Positions 34,555 to 44,888 of a stretch of DNA of 64,000 nt are shown here, in pieces. Source of the DNA: Haloarcula japonica DSM 6131 (lineage in GTDB: Archaea > Halobacteriota > Halobacteria > Halobacteriales > Haloarculaceae); NCBI RefSeq assembly GCF_000336635.1, contig NZ_AOLY01000042.1:77745-141744 (forward strand), read 5' to 3'. The notes beneath the pieces were generated by a model. That model did no database searches, had not been told where the DNA came from, and saw nothing but the letters and a program-made list of their open reading frames with translations. Both the position numbers and the translations under genes were made by a program. Numbering within the stretch: the first letter of the stretch is position 1; the number at the start of each line of letters is the position of its first letter.

Positions 34555-37338
34555 TTATCGCATGAGGAGCCGTCTAAGGACGTAGTGGAGGATGCCGCCG
34601 TGTTCGATATAGGTCACGGCGGCCGGCGTGCCGACCTGTGCTGTGACCGGGAACTCGACAGTCGACCCGTCCGCGCGCTCGGCGATAACGGTCAGTTCGT
34701 CCATCACGTCGAGCCCGTCATCGAGGCCGTGGATCGTGAAGATCTCAGACCCATCCAGACCGAGAGATTCCCACGAGTCGCCATCATCGAACTGCAGGGG
34801 GAGCACACCCATGCCGACGAGGTTGTCGCGGTAGATGCGCTCGTAACTCTCGGCGATGGTTGCGCGAACACCGAGTAGGTCCGTTCCTTTCGCCGCCCAG
34901 TCCCGGCTGGAGCCGGTACCGAACTCTTCGCCTGCCATCACGACGAGCGGGACTCCCTCCTCGCGGTAGCGCTGGCTGGCTTCGAACACGGTCGTCTGCT
35001 CGTCGGTTGGGTGGTGGATCGTATAGCCACCCTCGACATCGTCGAGCATCTCGTTCTCGATGCGGACATTGGCGAACGTTCCCCGCATCATCACCTCGTG
35101 GTTGCCCCGGCGCGCGCCGTAGGTGTTGAACTCGTGCGGCTCAACGCCGTTATCGAGCAGCCACTGGCCGGCAGGGAGGTCAGATCCGAAGGGGCCAGCA
35201 GGGCTGATGTGGTCGGTCGTAACGGTATCGCCGAGTGTCAGCAGGCAGCGTGCATCCTCAATATCGGCGACGCCGGGTTTTTCGAGGGGGAAGTCCTGGA
35301 AGAACGGCGGCTCTCGGATGTATGTCGAGTTGTCGTCCCACTCGTAGACGTCACCTGTGGGCGCGTCGAGAGCAGCCCACCGCTCGTCACCCTCGAACAC
35401 AGAGGCATACTTCTCCTCGAACATCTCAGGAGAGACGTTCTCGTGGATTGCTGCCTGCACGTCCGCTGCGTCGGGCCAGATGTCCGCCAGATACACCGAT
35501 CCCCCCTCCTCGTCGGTGCCTAGCGGCTCGTTCTCGAGGTCGACGTCCATCCGCCCTGCGAGGCCGTAGGCGACGACGAGCGGCGGGCTCGCGAGGTAGT
35601 TCGCGCGGATCTTCGGGTGAATACGCGCCTCGAAGTTCCGATTTCCGGAGAGGACGCTCGTCGTCCAGAGGTCGTGGTCGTCGATCGCTTGCTCGATGGG
35701 ATCGGGAAGTGGTCCGGCGTTCCCGATACAAGTGGTACAGCCGTAGCCGACGACCGCGTACCCGAGCTCTTCGAGATACGGAAGCAGGCCCGATTCCTCG
35801 AGGTACTGCGTGACGACGCGACTGCCGGGTGCGAGACTCGTCTTGACGTACGGCGGGACATCTAAACCTTTCTCGACGGCGTTCTGGGCAAGCAGACCAG
35901 CAGCGATCATCACCGACGGGTTCGAAGTGTTCGTACAGCTCGTGATGGCGCTGACGAGGACGTCTCCGTGTCCAATTTCCACTGTCTCACCGTCGAGGTC
36001 GACCTCGACGCGTTTGGTTAACGGGTGCAGTTCCGATTCGGGTTCGACCTGAACACCGCCGTCGGTCTCCGCACCAGCTGCATCACCTTCGCCGAGCCAC
36101 CGCTGTAGGGCGTCTTCGTCGACATCATCGAGGTCGTCTTCGAACTCCCCGTGGAGAAGTCCCCGGAAGCTCTGTTTCACGTCCCCCATCGGAATCCGGT
36201 CCTGTGGCCGCTTGTGTCCGGCGAGACTCGGCTCAACAGTCGAAAGATCGAACTCGACCACCTCGGTGTATTCCGGTTCCTGTTCTCCGAACAGCCCTTG
36301 CGCTTCGAGATACTCGCGGACGAGGTTGATGTGGGCGGGGTCACGCCCGGTGAGTTCGAGATATTCGAGCGTCTGCTCGTCGACCGGGAACATGCTGATC
36401 GTCGAACCCTGTTCGGGCGCCATATTGGCGATCGTGGCCCGGTCGGGGACTGTGAGGTTCTCCACACCAGGACCGAAGAACTCCACGAACCGGTCGACGA
36501 CGCCGACCTCGCGGAGCCGTTCGGTAATGTGGAGCACGAGATCCGTCGCCGTCGCGCCTTCGGGTAATTCGCCTTCGAGACGGACGCCAACGACCTCGGG
36601 GAGTTTCATCGTAACCGGCTGGCCGAGCATCGCCGCTTCCGCTTCGATGCCGCCGACGCCCCAACCGACCACACCGATGCCACCGATCATCGGGGTGTGG
36701 CTGTCCGTGCCGACGAGCGTGTCCGGCAGGAGCCAGTTCTCGCCGTCTTGCTCGCGGGCGTGGACGACCCGGCCCAGATGCTCGAGATTCACCTGGTGGA
36801 CGATGCCGGTACCCGGCGGGACGACGTTGAAGTTCTCGAAGGCGTTCTGGGCCCACTTGATCGCGCGATACCGCTCGGCATTGCGCTCGTACTCCAGTTC
36901 GACGTTCTTCTCGTAGGCGTCTTCGGAGTCGAAGTAGTCGACCTGGACGCTGTGGTCGATCACGAGATCAATAGGAATCTCCGGTTCGACCAGGGTTGGG
37001 TCTCGATCTTTTCGGTCGACTTCGGATCGAAGGGCCGCCAGGTCGACGACTGCGGGCACACCAGTGAGGTCCTGTAGGACGACTCGTGATGGAGAGAACG
37101 GAACCTCCGCGTCCGGTACGTCTGGCTCCCAGCCAGCAGCATTCTTGACGTCCGCCGCAGTAACAGCTTCGCCGTCGGCGTTCCGGAGCACCGACTCAAG
37201 CAGAATACGGATGCTCACCGGGAGCGTGTCGAGGTCACAGAGTCCCTGTTCTTCGAGTGCTCGAAGATCGGCCATCTTGTACGTCGTCCCGCCGACGTCG
37301 AGCTCGCGGACGGCATCGAACGGAAGTGTATCAGTCAT
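34555..37338 (-). CDS. acnA: Aconitate hydratase
   Basis: 927 residues from the ATG at 37338 (MTDTLPFDAVRELDVGG). It converts citrate to isocitrate through cis-aconitate in the TCA cycle, in the cytoplasm. The [4Fe-4S] ligands are in SAITSCTNTSNPSVMIAAG and GYGCTTCIGNAGPL; the C-terminal swivel domain has GEEFGTGSSRDWAAKGT. The length fits the AcnA/IRP family (about 900). Aconitase clusters are classic targets of copper and oxidants, so its place between metal genes is notable but may be chance. It is followed upstream by copZ copy 2, 70 bases away on the same strand. Confidence 0.95.
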   Translation of the reverse strand: MTDTLPFDAVRELDVGGTTYKMADLRALEEQGLCDLDTLPVSIRILLESVLRNADGEAVTAADVKNAAGWEPDVPDAEVPFSPSRVVLQDLTGVPAVVDLAALRSEVDRKDRDPTLVEPEIPIDLVIDHSVQVDYFDSEDAYEKNVELEYERNAERYRAIKWAQNAFENFNVVPPGTGIVHQVNLEHLGRVVHAREQDGENWLLPDTLVGTDSHTPMIGGIGVVGWGVGGIEAEAAMLGQPVTMKLPEVVGVRLEGELPEGATATDLVLHITERLREVGVVDRFVEFFGPGVENLTVPDRATIANMAPEQGSTISMFPVDEQTLEYLELTGRDPAHINLVREYLEAQGLFGEQEPEYTEVVEFDLSTVEPSLAGHKRPQDRIPMGDVKQSFRGLLHGEFEDDLDDVDEDALQRWLGEGDAAGAETDGGVQVEPESELHPLTKRVEVDLDGETVEIGHGDVLVSAITSCTNTSNPSVMIAAGLLAQNAVEKGLDVPPYVKTSLAPGSRVVTQYLEESGLLPYLEELGYAVVGYGCTTCIGNAGPLPDPIEQAIDDHDLWTTSVLSGNRNFEARIHPKIRANYLASPPLVVAYGLAGRMDVDLENEPLGTDEEGGSVYLADIWPDAADVQAAIHENVSPEMFEEKYASVFEGDERWAALDAPTGDVYEWDDNSTYIREPPFFQDFPLEKPGVADIEDARCLLTLGDTVTTDHISPAGPFGSDLPAGQWLLDNGVEPHEFNTYGARRGNHEVMMRGTFANVRIENEMLDDVEGGYTIHHPTDEQTTVFEASQRYREEGVPLVVMAGEEFGTGSSRDWAAKGTDLLGVRATIAESYERIYRDNLVGMGVLPLQFDDGDSWESLGLDGSEIFTIHGLDDGLDVMDELTVIAERADGSTVEFPVTAQVGTPAAVTYIEHGGILHYVLRRLLMR

Positions 37339-37409
37339 AGTATCTACACCTGGGATTGGCAGTCGTATCAATCCCTCCCCGAATCCGATTCGACGAGAAT
37401 CGGGATTTG

Positions 37410-37607
37410 TTACGCGGAGGCATCGTATCCAGCGTCTTCGACCACAGTCACGAGTTCATCCCGTTCAGCGGACCCTTCGACTGTCGCGGATTCTGAGTTG
37501 CGATCCGCAGTTGCGGAAGTAACCCCCTCAACTTCTTCGAGTGCTTCTTCGACCGTCTGCTCGCAATGTTCACAGGTCATTCCTTCGACGGTGATTGTCT
37601 GAGTCAT
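37410..37607 (-). CDS. copZ: CopZ-like copper chaperone (HMA), copy 2
   Basis: 65 residues from the ATG at 37607 (MTQTITVEGMTCEHC). It is a single HMA domain with ligands Cys12 and Cys15, highly similar to the 29515 gene. It is transcribed divergently from the Lrp/TRASH regulator at 37742, which itself precedes copA, so it probably serves CopA. The palindrome TTGGAATCCAA lies between the two divergent starts. Confidence 0.9.
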   Translation of the reverse strand: MTQTITVEGMTCEHCEQTVEEALEEVEGVTSATADRNSESATVEGSAERDELVTVVEDAGYDASA

Positions 37608-37650
37608 ATCCATTCGTAGATAGGGGCGAGTATTCTATGTGGTTTTCTGC

Positions 37651-37661
37651 TTGGAATCCAA
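37651..37661. promoter_or_regulatory. Candidate copper operator between copZ copy 2 and the Lrp/TRASH regulator
   Basis: TTGGA-A-TCCAA is a perfect palindrome 44 bases upstream of copZ and 81 upstream of the regulator. Its core matches the motifs upstream of copA, copZ copy 1 and thioredoxin, so it could serve both divergent genes. Confidence 0.5.
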
Positions 37662-37741
37662 TGTTATCGCAGCCTAGAATCGCCGATTTCGAAGGTGAAT
37701 AGTGGACAACAATAATGTATCCTGCGAGACGAAGCGGTCGT

Positions 37742-38332
37742 ATGCGCAATCTAGATGAAACCGACCTGGAAATCCTCTCGTTACTCGCTGATGACGCCCG
37801 CCGCCCGTTCAGCGATATCGGCGAGGAGGTCGGTCTGTCGGGGCCGGCCGTTTCCGACCGGGTCAAGCGATTACAGGAAGCTGGCATCATTAACAACTTC
37901 ACGATTGACGTCAACCGAGCTCATCTCCGGGCTGGTGTTCCGGTATTTATTCAAGCCGAAATCGGCTCAGCATCGCTGGAGACCGCCCGCAATCAAGTTC
38001 GGGAATCCGATGGCGTTGAACACGTCTTCACGACCGCAGAAGGGGATCTTTGGTTCTATGCTCGTGTCGAAGCCCAGAACGTTCGTCAGTGGGTAGATGG
38101 ACTCTTCAACGAGGTCGATGTAGCGGGTTACACCGTCACACTAATCGACGAGATCGAATGGACGCCGTCCGTCGATGGCGTCGAATTTGCGCTCACCTGT
38201 GCCGAATGTAACAATACCGTCGATAATGAGGGTGAGACGACGCGAATCGATGGTGAGATCTATCACTTCTGTTGTCCATCTTGTCTTGCACGGTTCGAAG
38301 ACAGGTATCAGCGACTCGAAGAGGGAGCATAA
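37742..38332 (+). CDS. Lrp/AsnC-type regulator with C-terminal TRASH metal-binding domain
   Basis: 196 residues from the ATG at 37742. The N-terminal helix-turn-helix (ETDLEILSLLADDARRPFSDIGEEVGLSGPAVSDRVKRL) is followed by an effector domain and, at 151-185, a TRASH domain with Cys153, Cys156, Cys177, Cys178 and Cys181 (LTCAEC...FCCPSC). The layout equals VNG1179C of Halobacterium, known to control the copper ATPase. It lies 95 bases upstream of copA and is divergent from copZ, so it likely senses Cu(I) and controls both. Confidence 0.88.
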   Translation: MRNLDETDLEILSLLADDARRPFSDIGEEVGLSGPAVSDRVKRLQEAGIINNFTIDVNRAHLRAGVPVFIQAEIGSASLETARNQVRESDGVEHVFTTAEGDLWFYARVEAQNVRQWVDGLFNEVDVAGYTVTLIDEIEWTPSVDGVEFALTCAECNNTVDNEGETTRIDGEIYHFCCPSCLARFEDRYQRLEEGA

Positions 38333-38339
38333 CGCGCTC

Positions 38340-38352
38340 TTTGGAATCTAAA
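38340..38352 (+). promoter_or_regulatory. Candidate copper operator upstream of copA
   Basis: TTTGGAATCTAAA lies 75 bases before the copA ATG, just after the regulator's stop. It shares GAATCTAAA with the copZ copy 1 site (read in the gene direction) and is spaced from the start in the same way. Confidence 0.5.
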
Positions 38353-38426
38353 TTTTCCCGCGGTCGAAAACCCACCTCTCGAAGCAGCAAATCGCCTAAA
38401 CCTAGACCCCGTATAGTAGAACAAGC

Positions 38427-41033
38427 ATGACAAGCCAAACAATCCATCTTGATATCACGGGAATGTCCTGCGCCAACTGTTCGGCGACGATCCAGGACAC
38501 TCTCGAATCGCTCGACGGGGTATCGGAGGCGGATGCGAACTTCGCCACCGACGAGGGTTCCGTCACCTACGACCCTGAAGAGGTATCGCTCAAAGAAATC
38601 TACGACGCGATCGACGAGGCCGGGTACGGCGCAGTCTCTGAGACGGTAACGATTGCCATCTCCGATATGACCTGTGCCAACTGCGCCGAGACCAACCAAA
38701 CCGCTCTTGAAAATATTCCGGGCGTCGTTAATGCGGAGGTCAATTACGCAACCGACGAAGCACAGGTCACCTACAATCCTGCGGAAGTATCTATTGGTGC
38801 GCTGTACGATGCTATCGAGGAGGCTGGCTACTCGCCCGTCCGCGAAGATGGTGCCGACGAAGAGTCGGGCCAGGACGCACGAGATGCCGCCCGTCAAGCC
38901 GAAACTCGGAAACAACTCAGGTTGACCCTCTTTGGGGCAGTGTTATCGGCACCGTTGCTCTTCTTCCTCATCGACAATTATCTGCTCGGTGGCGCGATCG
39001 TCCCTGAAGCCGTCTTCGGTGTGGAACTTGGCTGGGTTGAGTTCCTCCTCGCCACGCCGGTACAGGCGATCCTCGGCTGGCCGTTCTATAAGAACTCGTA
39101 CAAGGCGATCGTGAAGAACGGCCGCGCCAATATGGACGTGCTGATTGCGATCGGTTCAACAACGGCCTATCTATACTCTGTGGCAGTCCTTGCTGAACTC
39201 ATTGCAGGTGGACTTTATTTCGACACGGCAGCCCTCATCCTCGTGTTCATCACGTTGGGTAACTATCTCGAAGCTCGGTCGAAGGGCCAAGCGGGTGAGG
39301 CCCTCCGAAAGCTCCTCGAAATGGAAGCCGAAACGGCGACCATTGTCCGCGAGGACGGCAGTGAAGAAGAAGTTCCACTCGAAGAGGTCACAACTGGTGA
39401 CCGGATGAAAATTCGTCCAGGTGAGAAGATTCCCACAGACGGTGTCGTTGTCGACGGTCAGTCTGCCGTCGACGAGTCAATGGTCACTGGCGAATCTGTG
39501 CCTGTCGAGAAAGAGGAGGGCGATGAGGTCGTCGGCTCGACGATTAACGAGAACGGCGTCCTTGTCGTGGAGGCGACGAAGGTTGGAGAAGACACGGCCC
39601 TCCAACAGATCGTCCAGACAGTCAAGGAGGCCCAGTCGCGCCAGCCCGACATCCAGAATCTCGCCGACCGCATCTCCGCGTACTTCGTGCCTGCGGTCAT
39701 CGCGAACGCCCTTCTCTGGGGTGTCGTCTGGTTCCTGTTCCCCGAGGCTCTCGCTGGCTTCGTCGACTGGCTCCCGCTGTGGGGTCAGGTTGCTGGCGGC
39801 CCGGCCCCGGTCGGTGGGACCGTTTCAGTCTTCGAGTTCGCGATAATTGTCTTCGCGTCCTCGATCCTCATCGCCTGTCCCTGTGCGCTGGGGCTGGCGA
39901 CGCCCGCAGCGACGATGGTCGGGACGACGATTGGTGCCCAGAACGGCGTCCTGTTCAAGGGCGGTGACATCCTCGAACGCGCAAAAGACGTCGACACGGT
40001 CGTCTTCGACAAGACGGGCACCCTCACGGAGGGTGAAATGGAACTCACCGACGTGGTCGTCTTTGATAGCGATGGAAATGTGGTGACTGACGGTGGCGAG
40101 CCGACCCCAGATGGTGGACAGCTCAGCACCCGTGAGCGCCTCTCAGAGGATGATGTGCTTCGACTGGCGGCGATAGCTGAAAGCGGCAGCGAACACCCGC
40201 TCGCCCGTGCAATCGTCGAAGGGGCCGAAGAACGCGGCCTGGACGTGACTGAGCCTGACGACTTCGAGAACGTTCCGGGCCACGGGATCAAAGCAGTCAT
40301 TGGTGACAGCGAGGTGCTGGTCGGCAACCGCAAGCTGCTGCGGGACAACGGGATCGACCCCTCTCCCGCTGAGGAGACGATGGAACGCCTCGAGAACGAG
40401 GGGAAGACGGCGATGCTGGTCGCCTACGAGGGGGAGCTCGTGGGTGTGGTCGCCGACGCCGACACAGTGAAGGAAAGCTCCAAGCAGGCTGTCACAGCAC
40501 TCCAAGAGCGGGGAGTTGACGTGATGATGATTACGGGCGACAACGAGCGAACTGCCCGTGCGGTCGCTAAACAGGTGGGTATCGACCCGAAGAACGTCCG
40601 CGCAGGAGTCCTTCCTGAGGACAAGTCCAACGCGGTCGACAGTATTCAAGACGAGGGCCGGCAGGCGATGATGGTCGGTGACGGCGTCAACGACGCTCCG
40701 GCACTCGCGGTCGCACACGTCGGGACAGCAATCGGCTCCGGCACCGACGTCGCCATCGAAGCTGCAGACGTCACGCTGATGCGAGACGACCCGCTCGACG
40801 TGGTAAAGGCGATCCGAATCTCAGACGCGACACTCCAGAAGATCAAACAGAACCTCGTGTGGGCGCTCGGTTACAACACGGCGATGATTCCGTTAGCGTC
40901 GCTCGGCCTCCTCCAGCCCGTGCTCGCTGCAGCAGCAATGGCGTTCTCGTCGGTGTCGGTGCTGACGAACAGTCTCCTGTTCCGGCGGTACACCCCCGAT
41001 CACGACTACAAGCTCTTCGGATTTCTTCGCTAA
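38427..41033 (+). CDS. copA: P1B-1 copper-exporting ATPase CopA
   Basis: 868 residues. Two N-terminal HMA domains carry SCANC (Cys15/18) and TCANC (Cys83/86). The transmembrane copper site is CPC at 484-486. DKTGT (Asp about 528), TGES, SEHP and GDGVNDAP are intact. The final helices hold YNTAMIPLA and [11 protein letters not shown], the P1B-1 signature for Cu(I) and Ag(I). It is preceded by the Lrp/TRASH regulator and a candidate operator, and probably receives copper from the CopZ proteins. The DUF7123-like gene follows 17 bases later. Confidence 0.95.
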   Translation: MTSQTIHLDITGMSCANCSATIQDTLESLDGVSEADANFATDEGSVTYDPEEVSLKEIYDAIDEAGYGAVSETVTIAISDMTCANCAETNQTALENIPGVVNAEVNYATDEAQVTYNPAEVSIGALYDAIEEAGYSPVREDGADEESGQDARDAARQAETRKQLRLTLFGAVLSAPLLFFLIDNYLLGGAIVPEAVFGVELGWVEFLLATPVQAILGWPFYKNSYKAIVKNGRANMDVLIAIGSTTAYLYSVAVLAELIAGGLYFDTAALILVFITLGNYLEARSKGQAGEALRKLLEMEAETATIVREDGSEEEVPLEEVTTGDRMKIRPGEKIPTDGVVVDGQSAVDESMVTGESVPVEKEEGDEVVGSTINENGVLVVEATKVGEDTALQQIVQTVKEAQSRQPDIQNLADRISAYFVPAVIANALLWGVVWFLFPEALAGFVDWLPLWGQVAGGPAPVGGTVSVFEFAIIVFASSILIACPCALGLATPAATMVGTTIGAQNGVLFKGGDILERAKDVDTVVFDKTGTLTEGEMELTDVVVFDSDGNVVTDGGEPTPDGGQLSTRERLSEDDVLRLAAIAESGSEHPLARAIVEGAEERGLDVTEPDDFENVPGHGIKAVIGDSEVLVGNRKLLRDNGIDPSPAEETMERLENEGKTAMLVAYEGELVGVVADADTVKESSKQAVTALQERGVDVMMITGDNERTARAVAKQVGIDPKNVRAGVLPEDKSNAVDSIQDEGRQAMMVGDGVNDAPALAVAHVGTAIGSGTDVAIEAADVTLMRDDPLDVVKAIRISDATLQKIKQNLVWALGYNTAMIPLASLGLLQPVLAAAAMAFSSVSVLTNSLLFRRYTPDHDYKLFGFLR

Positions 41034-41050
41034 CCGTCACCTCTAGATCA

Positions 41051-41275
41051 ATGTCGAATATTTCCCGGCACACGGTTCGAAGGTACCTCGTCGAGACAGC
41101 CAGTAGCGAACCGACATACCTCCGGGCTCGCGAGATTGCCAGCGACCTCGACGGATCTCCCAAGGCAGTCGCGCAGTATCTCAGCCAGCTCCAGGACGAA
41201 CTCACAATCGTTTCACTCGAACAGTGGGGGCGCTCGAAAAGCACGACGTGGCGATTGGAGGTGAACGGGTCGTGA
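41051..41275 (+). CDS. Small winged-helix-like protein, DUF7123-type
   Basis: 74 residues from the ATG at 41051 (MSNISRHTVRRYLVE). The sequence TYLRAREIASDLDGSPKAVAQYLSQLQDELTIVSLEQWGRSKSTTWRLE looks like a helix-turn-helix with a short wing and ends with a strand, as in a haloarchaeal family of unknown role (DUF number from memory). It overlaps the next gene through GTGA and follows copA, so it may belong to the same transcript. Confidence 0.65.
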   Translation: MSNISRHTVRRYLVETASSEPTYLRAREIASDLDGSPKAVAQYLSQLQDELTIVSLEQWGRSKSTTWRLEVNGS

Positions 41276-42273
41276 GTACTGTCACCCGCCGCGTCGAGAC
41301 TGTCCTTCCGGAGACCGGCTCACGCGAGTGGTGGGCGCTGTACCTGCTGGCCCCGCTCGTCCTCCTCGGTGGGGGCATCCTCGTGTTTCCGACGTTGGTC
41401 TACGACCGGTTCATCTGGCAGTATCTCTGGGGACCAGTCGTCGCCGATGCGGCCGGTCAGCCAGTCACGCACGAGGGGGTTCGTGCTGTCCAGGGCTACA
41501 ACGCGGTGAACACGGTAATCTACCTCGCGGCAGTCGTATACAGCCTCCCCGGACTACGTGCGTATCTCGACCAACTCGACGTCACGTTCGACGCACGACT
41601 GGCCTACGGGTTCGCTCCGATCATCATCGCAGGTGGGGCGATGCGCGCCCTCGAGGATCTCGGGCTGCTCGGGGACTACGCGGTGTGGTTCATCACGCCA
41701 TCGATTTACATCGTCGTCACCGCTGTCACCATCCTCGCGCTCGGTGTCGGTGCACTCTTGCGTGACCAAAATATCGGATCTATCCCGCTAACAGTCGGGC
41801 TCGTCGGGTCGGTGTGGGCTGTCGGGGCCGTCTGGTGGGCTGTTTGGCACGGCCTCTCGACATCGACCCCACTCCGCCTATGGGTTCCTGTCGCGACGAC
41901 GGGGATAGCGCTCGGCGTAACCGCACTCTACTACTGGGGCGCGAGTTTCGTCAATATCACACACCTTCGACACCCGCTAATTCTGCTGGCCGTTTTCGGC
42001 CAGTTGTGGGACGCTGCGCAGAATCTCATCGGTGTGACGTTCCTCGGCTACTCCCCAAAGCTGGTCGTGACGAATCTCGTGTACCAGGCGACTGGATTCT
42101 CCGGATCGACGTTCGTGCTGAAACTCGTCGTGACTGTCGGCATCGTGTGGTATCTCGCCGATGCGAAAGAGGAGATGAATCACACGTGGTGGTGGCTTAT
42201 GACGTTCTTCATCGGAGCGATCGGACTCCCGATGGGCGTTCGTGGGTCACTTCGGATGCTGTTGGGAGCTTAA
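41272..42273 (+). CDS. DUF63-family membrane protein
   Basis: 333 residues from the GTG at 41272, overlapping the preceding stop by four bases. Eight or so helices include YGFAPIIIAGGAMRALEDLGLLGDY, typical of the archaeal DUF63 family; TPSIYIVVTAVTILALG and LRHPLILLAVFGQLWDAAQNLIGV follow. The family is broadly conserved in Euryarchaeota with unknown function. The upstream frame that starts at 41224 is rejected because it lies inside the DUF7123-like gene. Confidence 0.82.
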   Translation: MSTVTRRVETVLPETGSREWWALYLLAPLVLLGGGILVFPTLVYDRFIWQYLWGPVVADAAGQPVTHEGVRAVQGYNAVNTVIYLAAVVYSLPGLRAYLDQLDVTFDARLAYGFAPIIIAGGAMRALEDLGLLGDYAVWFITPSIYIVVTAVTILALGVGALLRDQNIGSIPLTVGLVGSVWAVGAVWWAVWHGLSTSTPLRLWVPVATTGIALGVTALYYWGASFVNITHLRHPLILLAVFGQLWDAAQNLIGVTFLGYSPKLVVTNLVYQATGFSGSTFVLKLVVTVGIVWYLADAKEEMNHTWWWLMTFFIGAIGLPMGVRGSLRMLLGA

Positions 42274-42301
42274 CGATGGCCTCAAAGATTGGCAAAAACC
42301 G

Positions 42302-43477
42302 ATGACACGAACGTCCAAAATTGCGGTAATAGGTGGAGGGATGGCCGGGCTTGCAGCAGCTGCTGGATTCGACGACGCTGGATTCGTCGTCGAACTATAT
42401 GAGCGGCAGTCCTACGATAGCAAACGCGTTAATTGCGGAGAAGCGATGACAGCGGTATCGAAGATCCCACTCGAGCCGACTGTAGAGAACGGCTTTCTCA
42501 ATCCGCTGCCAGCGATGGAAGTGGAGGTGTATGACGGAATCGACGCCGATCGCCACCGCACTGGAGCCGGCACCTTTCCTGCTGCGGATACATATATAAC
42601 GGACCGAAATGTCGTTGAGCAGTCCTGGGCAGAACAACTCTCAGAGAAGGGTGTTGACATCCACGAAAACCAGTCTATCACACGGACAGATTTCCACGAG
42701 TTCACCGATGAGTATGATCTCGTCGTTGATGCAACCGGTCAGCCATCACTCTCTAGTAAAGCGCTCGGAACAACCAACGAGTATTCAGGATATATGGTAG
42801 CGCTTAACAGTGATGTCGAAGGGGACTTCACCGAGTTGTACCCGAACAGCCGGATAATTCTGGAGAACTATACAGGGTACTCGTGGGCATTCCCGAAGAC
42901 ATCGCAACGAGCCAACGTTGGTATCGGCTGGACGGTCAGTGACCGGCCTAGTGATTATATGAAGGCATTGAGGGAAGCCTGTAAGCGGAATGGGTGGCCA
43001 GTCCCGTCGCAGGAACGGACGAACGTCGCAATCATTCCCGAGGGACCAAGCCTTGATCCCGACAGAACCTATCTACCGGAGCATTCCGTCGTACGGGTGG
43101 GTGATGCTGCAGGTATCGCAAACCGACTCACCGGAAAGGGGATCTCACAGGCCGTTGAATCGGGATTCTTGGCCGCAGAGTTGGCTAACAGCGGCCAATT
43201 ACACAATTTTCCTGACAGTTTATATCAGAGGATGAAAACGGAGTACATTTTCGCCACAGTTGTGAGATACTTTCTTGAAACTCGTAATCCCAAGGTTCTG
43301 GGAGCAGCAATTCGTGCCGCTGCCGGGATCGATATTGAAGACGTTGACCGGTCTCCGAGTACAGTTCTACTGCGTCTCCTCCGCCACCCTGTTTTGTTTG
43401 CCCGTATTTTCTCGAGACGACGAGTTTTAAACCGTGTCTATGGAGGAATGACTAACCAATGGGAGTTGATTAATTGA
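42302..43477 (+). CDS. FAD-dependent geranylgeranyl-reductase-family oxidoreductase
   Basis: 391 residues from the ATG at 42302. The FAD-binding Rossmann motif is KIAVIGGGMAGLAAAAGFDDAGFVVELYER, and VVRVGDAAGIANRLTGKGISQAVESGFLAAELA is the second FAD-contact segment. The C-terminal third is basic (RRRVLNRVYGG). The closest recognised group is geranylgeranyl reductase, which saturates isoprenoid chains of archaeal lipids, but halogenase-like flavoproteins share these motifs. The lower GC of its 3' end and flank suggests a different origin from the neighbours. Confidence 0.75.
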   Translation: MTRTSKIAVIGGGMAGLAAAAGFDDAGFVVELYERQSYDSKRVNCGEAMTAVSKIPLEPTVENGFLNPLPAMEVEVYDGIDADRHRTGAGTFPAADTYITDRNVVEQSWAEQLSEKGVDIHENQSITRTDFHEFTDEYDLVVDATGQPSLSSKALGTTNEYSGYMVALNSDVEGDFTELYPNSRIILENYTGYSWAFPKTSQRANVGIGWTVSDRPSDYMKALREACKRNGWPVPSQERTNVAIIPEGPSLDPDRTYLPEHSVVRVGDAAGIANRLTGKGISQAVESGFLAAELANSGQLHNFPDSLYQRMKTEYIFATVVRYFLETRNPKVLGAAIRAAAGIDIEDVDRSPSTVLLRLLRHPVLFARIFSRRRVLNRVYGGMTNQWELIN

Positions 43478-43796
43478 CATCCGCTCGAGTTAAATTCTCA
43501 GAATCTGTTAGCTACTGGGAGGATCGGTAAGTACAGAGGATTAAATCAGCAAATGGAGTCCCTCAAGCGAATTTTCCGAGATCCAGAATTCGGTGGGCTC
43601 GGCTTCATCAGTGTTCCCGCTTACACGCCCCAGCACACAATCAGTCCGTAGAGGGTGACCGAATTCCTTCTTGAGAATCATCCAACTCACCTCGGATATC
43701 CGCGTTCCTGAAATGAGCCCCGACTCTTAGAAATCACGAACACCATCAATCTTTTTTACTACATCTGACAAAATCAGCCGTGAGGTGAAGTATGCC
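43478..43796. other. 319-base gap upstream of DoxX copy 2
   Basis: A short plus-strand ORF (43553-43651, 32 residues, MESLKRIFRDPEFGGLGFISV) looks coding in composition but has no partner or family and may be a gene remnant. Otherwise the stretch is AT-richer than the flanks. A T-rich tract near 43751 precedes the DoxX gene. I see no other gene. Confidence 0.35.
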
Positions 43797-44330
43797 ATGT
43801 CAACTCAATCCATCCGTACGAATTTTCTCGGAACCGAGACGTCGTTCTCGGTCTCGGGAGCCTGGTTGTCGTATTGGATCCTGCTGCTCCGGCTGACCGC
43901 CGGGTGGTGGATGCTCCACGCTGGCCTTGACAAAATCTGGGCGTGGCCCTTCGACGCCAGCTGGTTCGTCGGCGGAGCCGCTCAGGGCACGATTCTCGCC
44001 CCCTTCGTCACGCCGTTCAGCGACGGCATCCTGTTGGCGTTCGTCAACGTGGCGGTACCGCTTGGGCAAACCGCCATCGGTCTCGGGCTGATACTCGGTG
44101 TCCTCACGAGGACCGCCGCCTTCTTTGGTGCCTTCATGATGCTGTTCTTCTACTTCATCAACGGCTACGGTGGCGGCTGGGCCAACGGTATGGTCACGGG
44201 TGAACTCCTTGGGATCATGGTCTTCGGAACCATTGTGGCACTTGGAGCGGGCGGCGTCCTGGCAGTCGATAACCGCCTGCGTGAGATGGAACTGTTCGAG
44301 AACACGCGATTACGGAAACTCCTCGGGTGA
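43797..44330 (+). CDS. DoxX-family membrane protein (copy 2)
   Basis: 177 residues from the ATG at 43797 (MSTQSIRTNFLG); an upstream GTG at 43785 is possible. Four helices include LLLRLTAGWWMLHAGLDKIWAWPFDASWFV and FVNVAVPLGQTAIGLGLILGVLTRTAAFFGAFMMLFFYF, close to the protein at 31136. The His in the LHAGLDK loop replaces Tyr of the other copy. A small two-helix gene follows after six bases. Confidence 0.82.
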   Translation: MSTQSIRTNFLGTETSFSVSGAWLSYWILLLRLTAGWWMLHAGLDKIWAWPFDASWFVGGAAQGTILAPFVTPFSDGILLAFVNVAVPLGQTAIGLGLILGVLTRTAAFFGAFMMLFFYFINGYGGGWANGMVTGELLGIMVFGTIVALGAGGVLAVDNRLREMELFENTRLRKLLG

Positions 44331-44336
44331 CTACCA

Positions 44337-44624
44337 ATGAGTGACTTATCAACGGCAGACCAAATCGCCATGTACGTCGGCGGTGGCCTGGTTGTCTTGG
44401 GCGTCGTCGTGATCGGCCTGCTCGACATGCTACTGGGAGCCGGGCACCCAGTCGATAGCGAGGGAGCAATCGAACACGCTGCAGTGGTCCCCATCGACAT
44501 TAGGGCGGGCATCATCCTGCTCGGCTTGGTGATTTGGGGACTCGTCGCCGTTTACAAGTTTGCCGCAGGGTCGGCACCGTCGGGATCGACTACGGGCCAA
44601 ACCCCATCCGGCATGGACGACTAG
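44337..44624 (+). CDS. Two-helix membrane protein, hypothetical
   Basis: 95 residues, starting six bases after the DoxX stop, so co-transcribed. Two hydrophobic helices (AMYVGGGLVVLGVVVIGLLDMLLG and AGIILLGLVIWGLVAVYKF) flank an exposed loop with His and Asp (GHPVDSEGAIEHAAVVPIDI). A Gly/Ser/Thr-rich tail follows. It may be a subunit that works with DoxX. No family recognised. Confidence 0.55.
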   Translation: MSDLSTADQIAMYVGGGLVVLGVVVIGLLDMLLGAGHPVDSEGAIEHAAVVPIDIRAGIILLGLVIWGLVAVYKFAAGSAPSGSTTGQTPSGMDD

Positions 44625-44888
44625 TTCAACAACTCAGTCCGTGGAGCCATTTGCCAGTTAACTTTTCGCGTTGCTCGCACTAACGTCCATCTGATGCACC
44701 TAAACGTGAAGACAAACACGATTTTTAGGAGTAGCCCTGTCGTTTCTTGGTTTTCCTTCTGGTCAGTACGCGCGCTTTATTCAGCAGAACGAACTTAACA
44801 CTCTTTGGTTTGGTAGAAGAAACGGGGATTAATACGCAATTAGAATTTCCGAATTTAAGACTGAAATTAGTATATTACAAATAATATT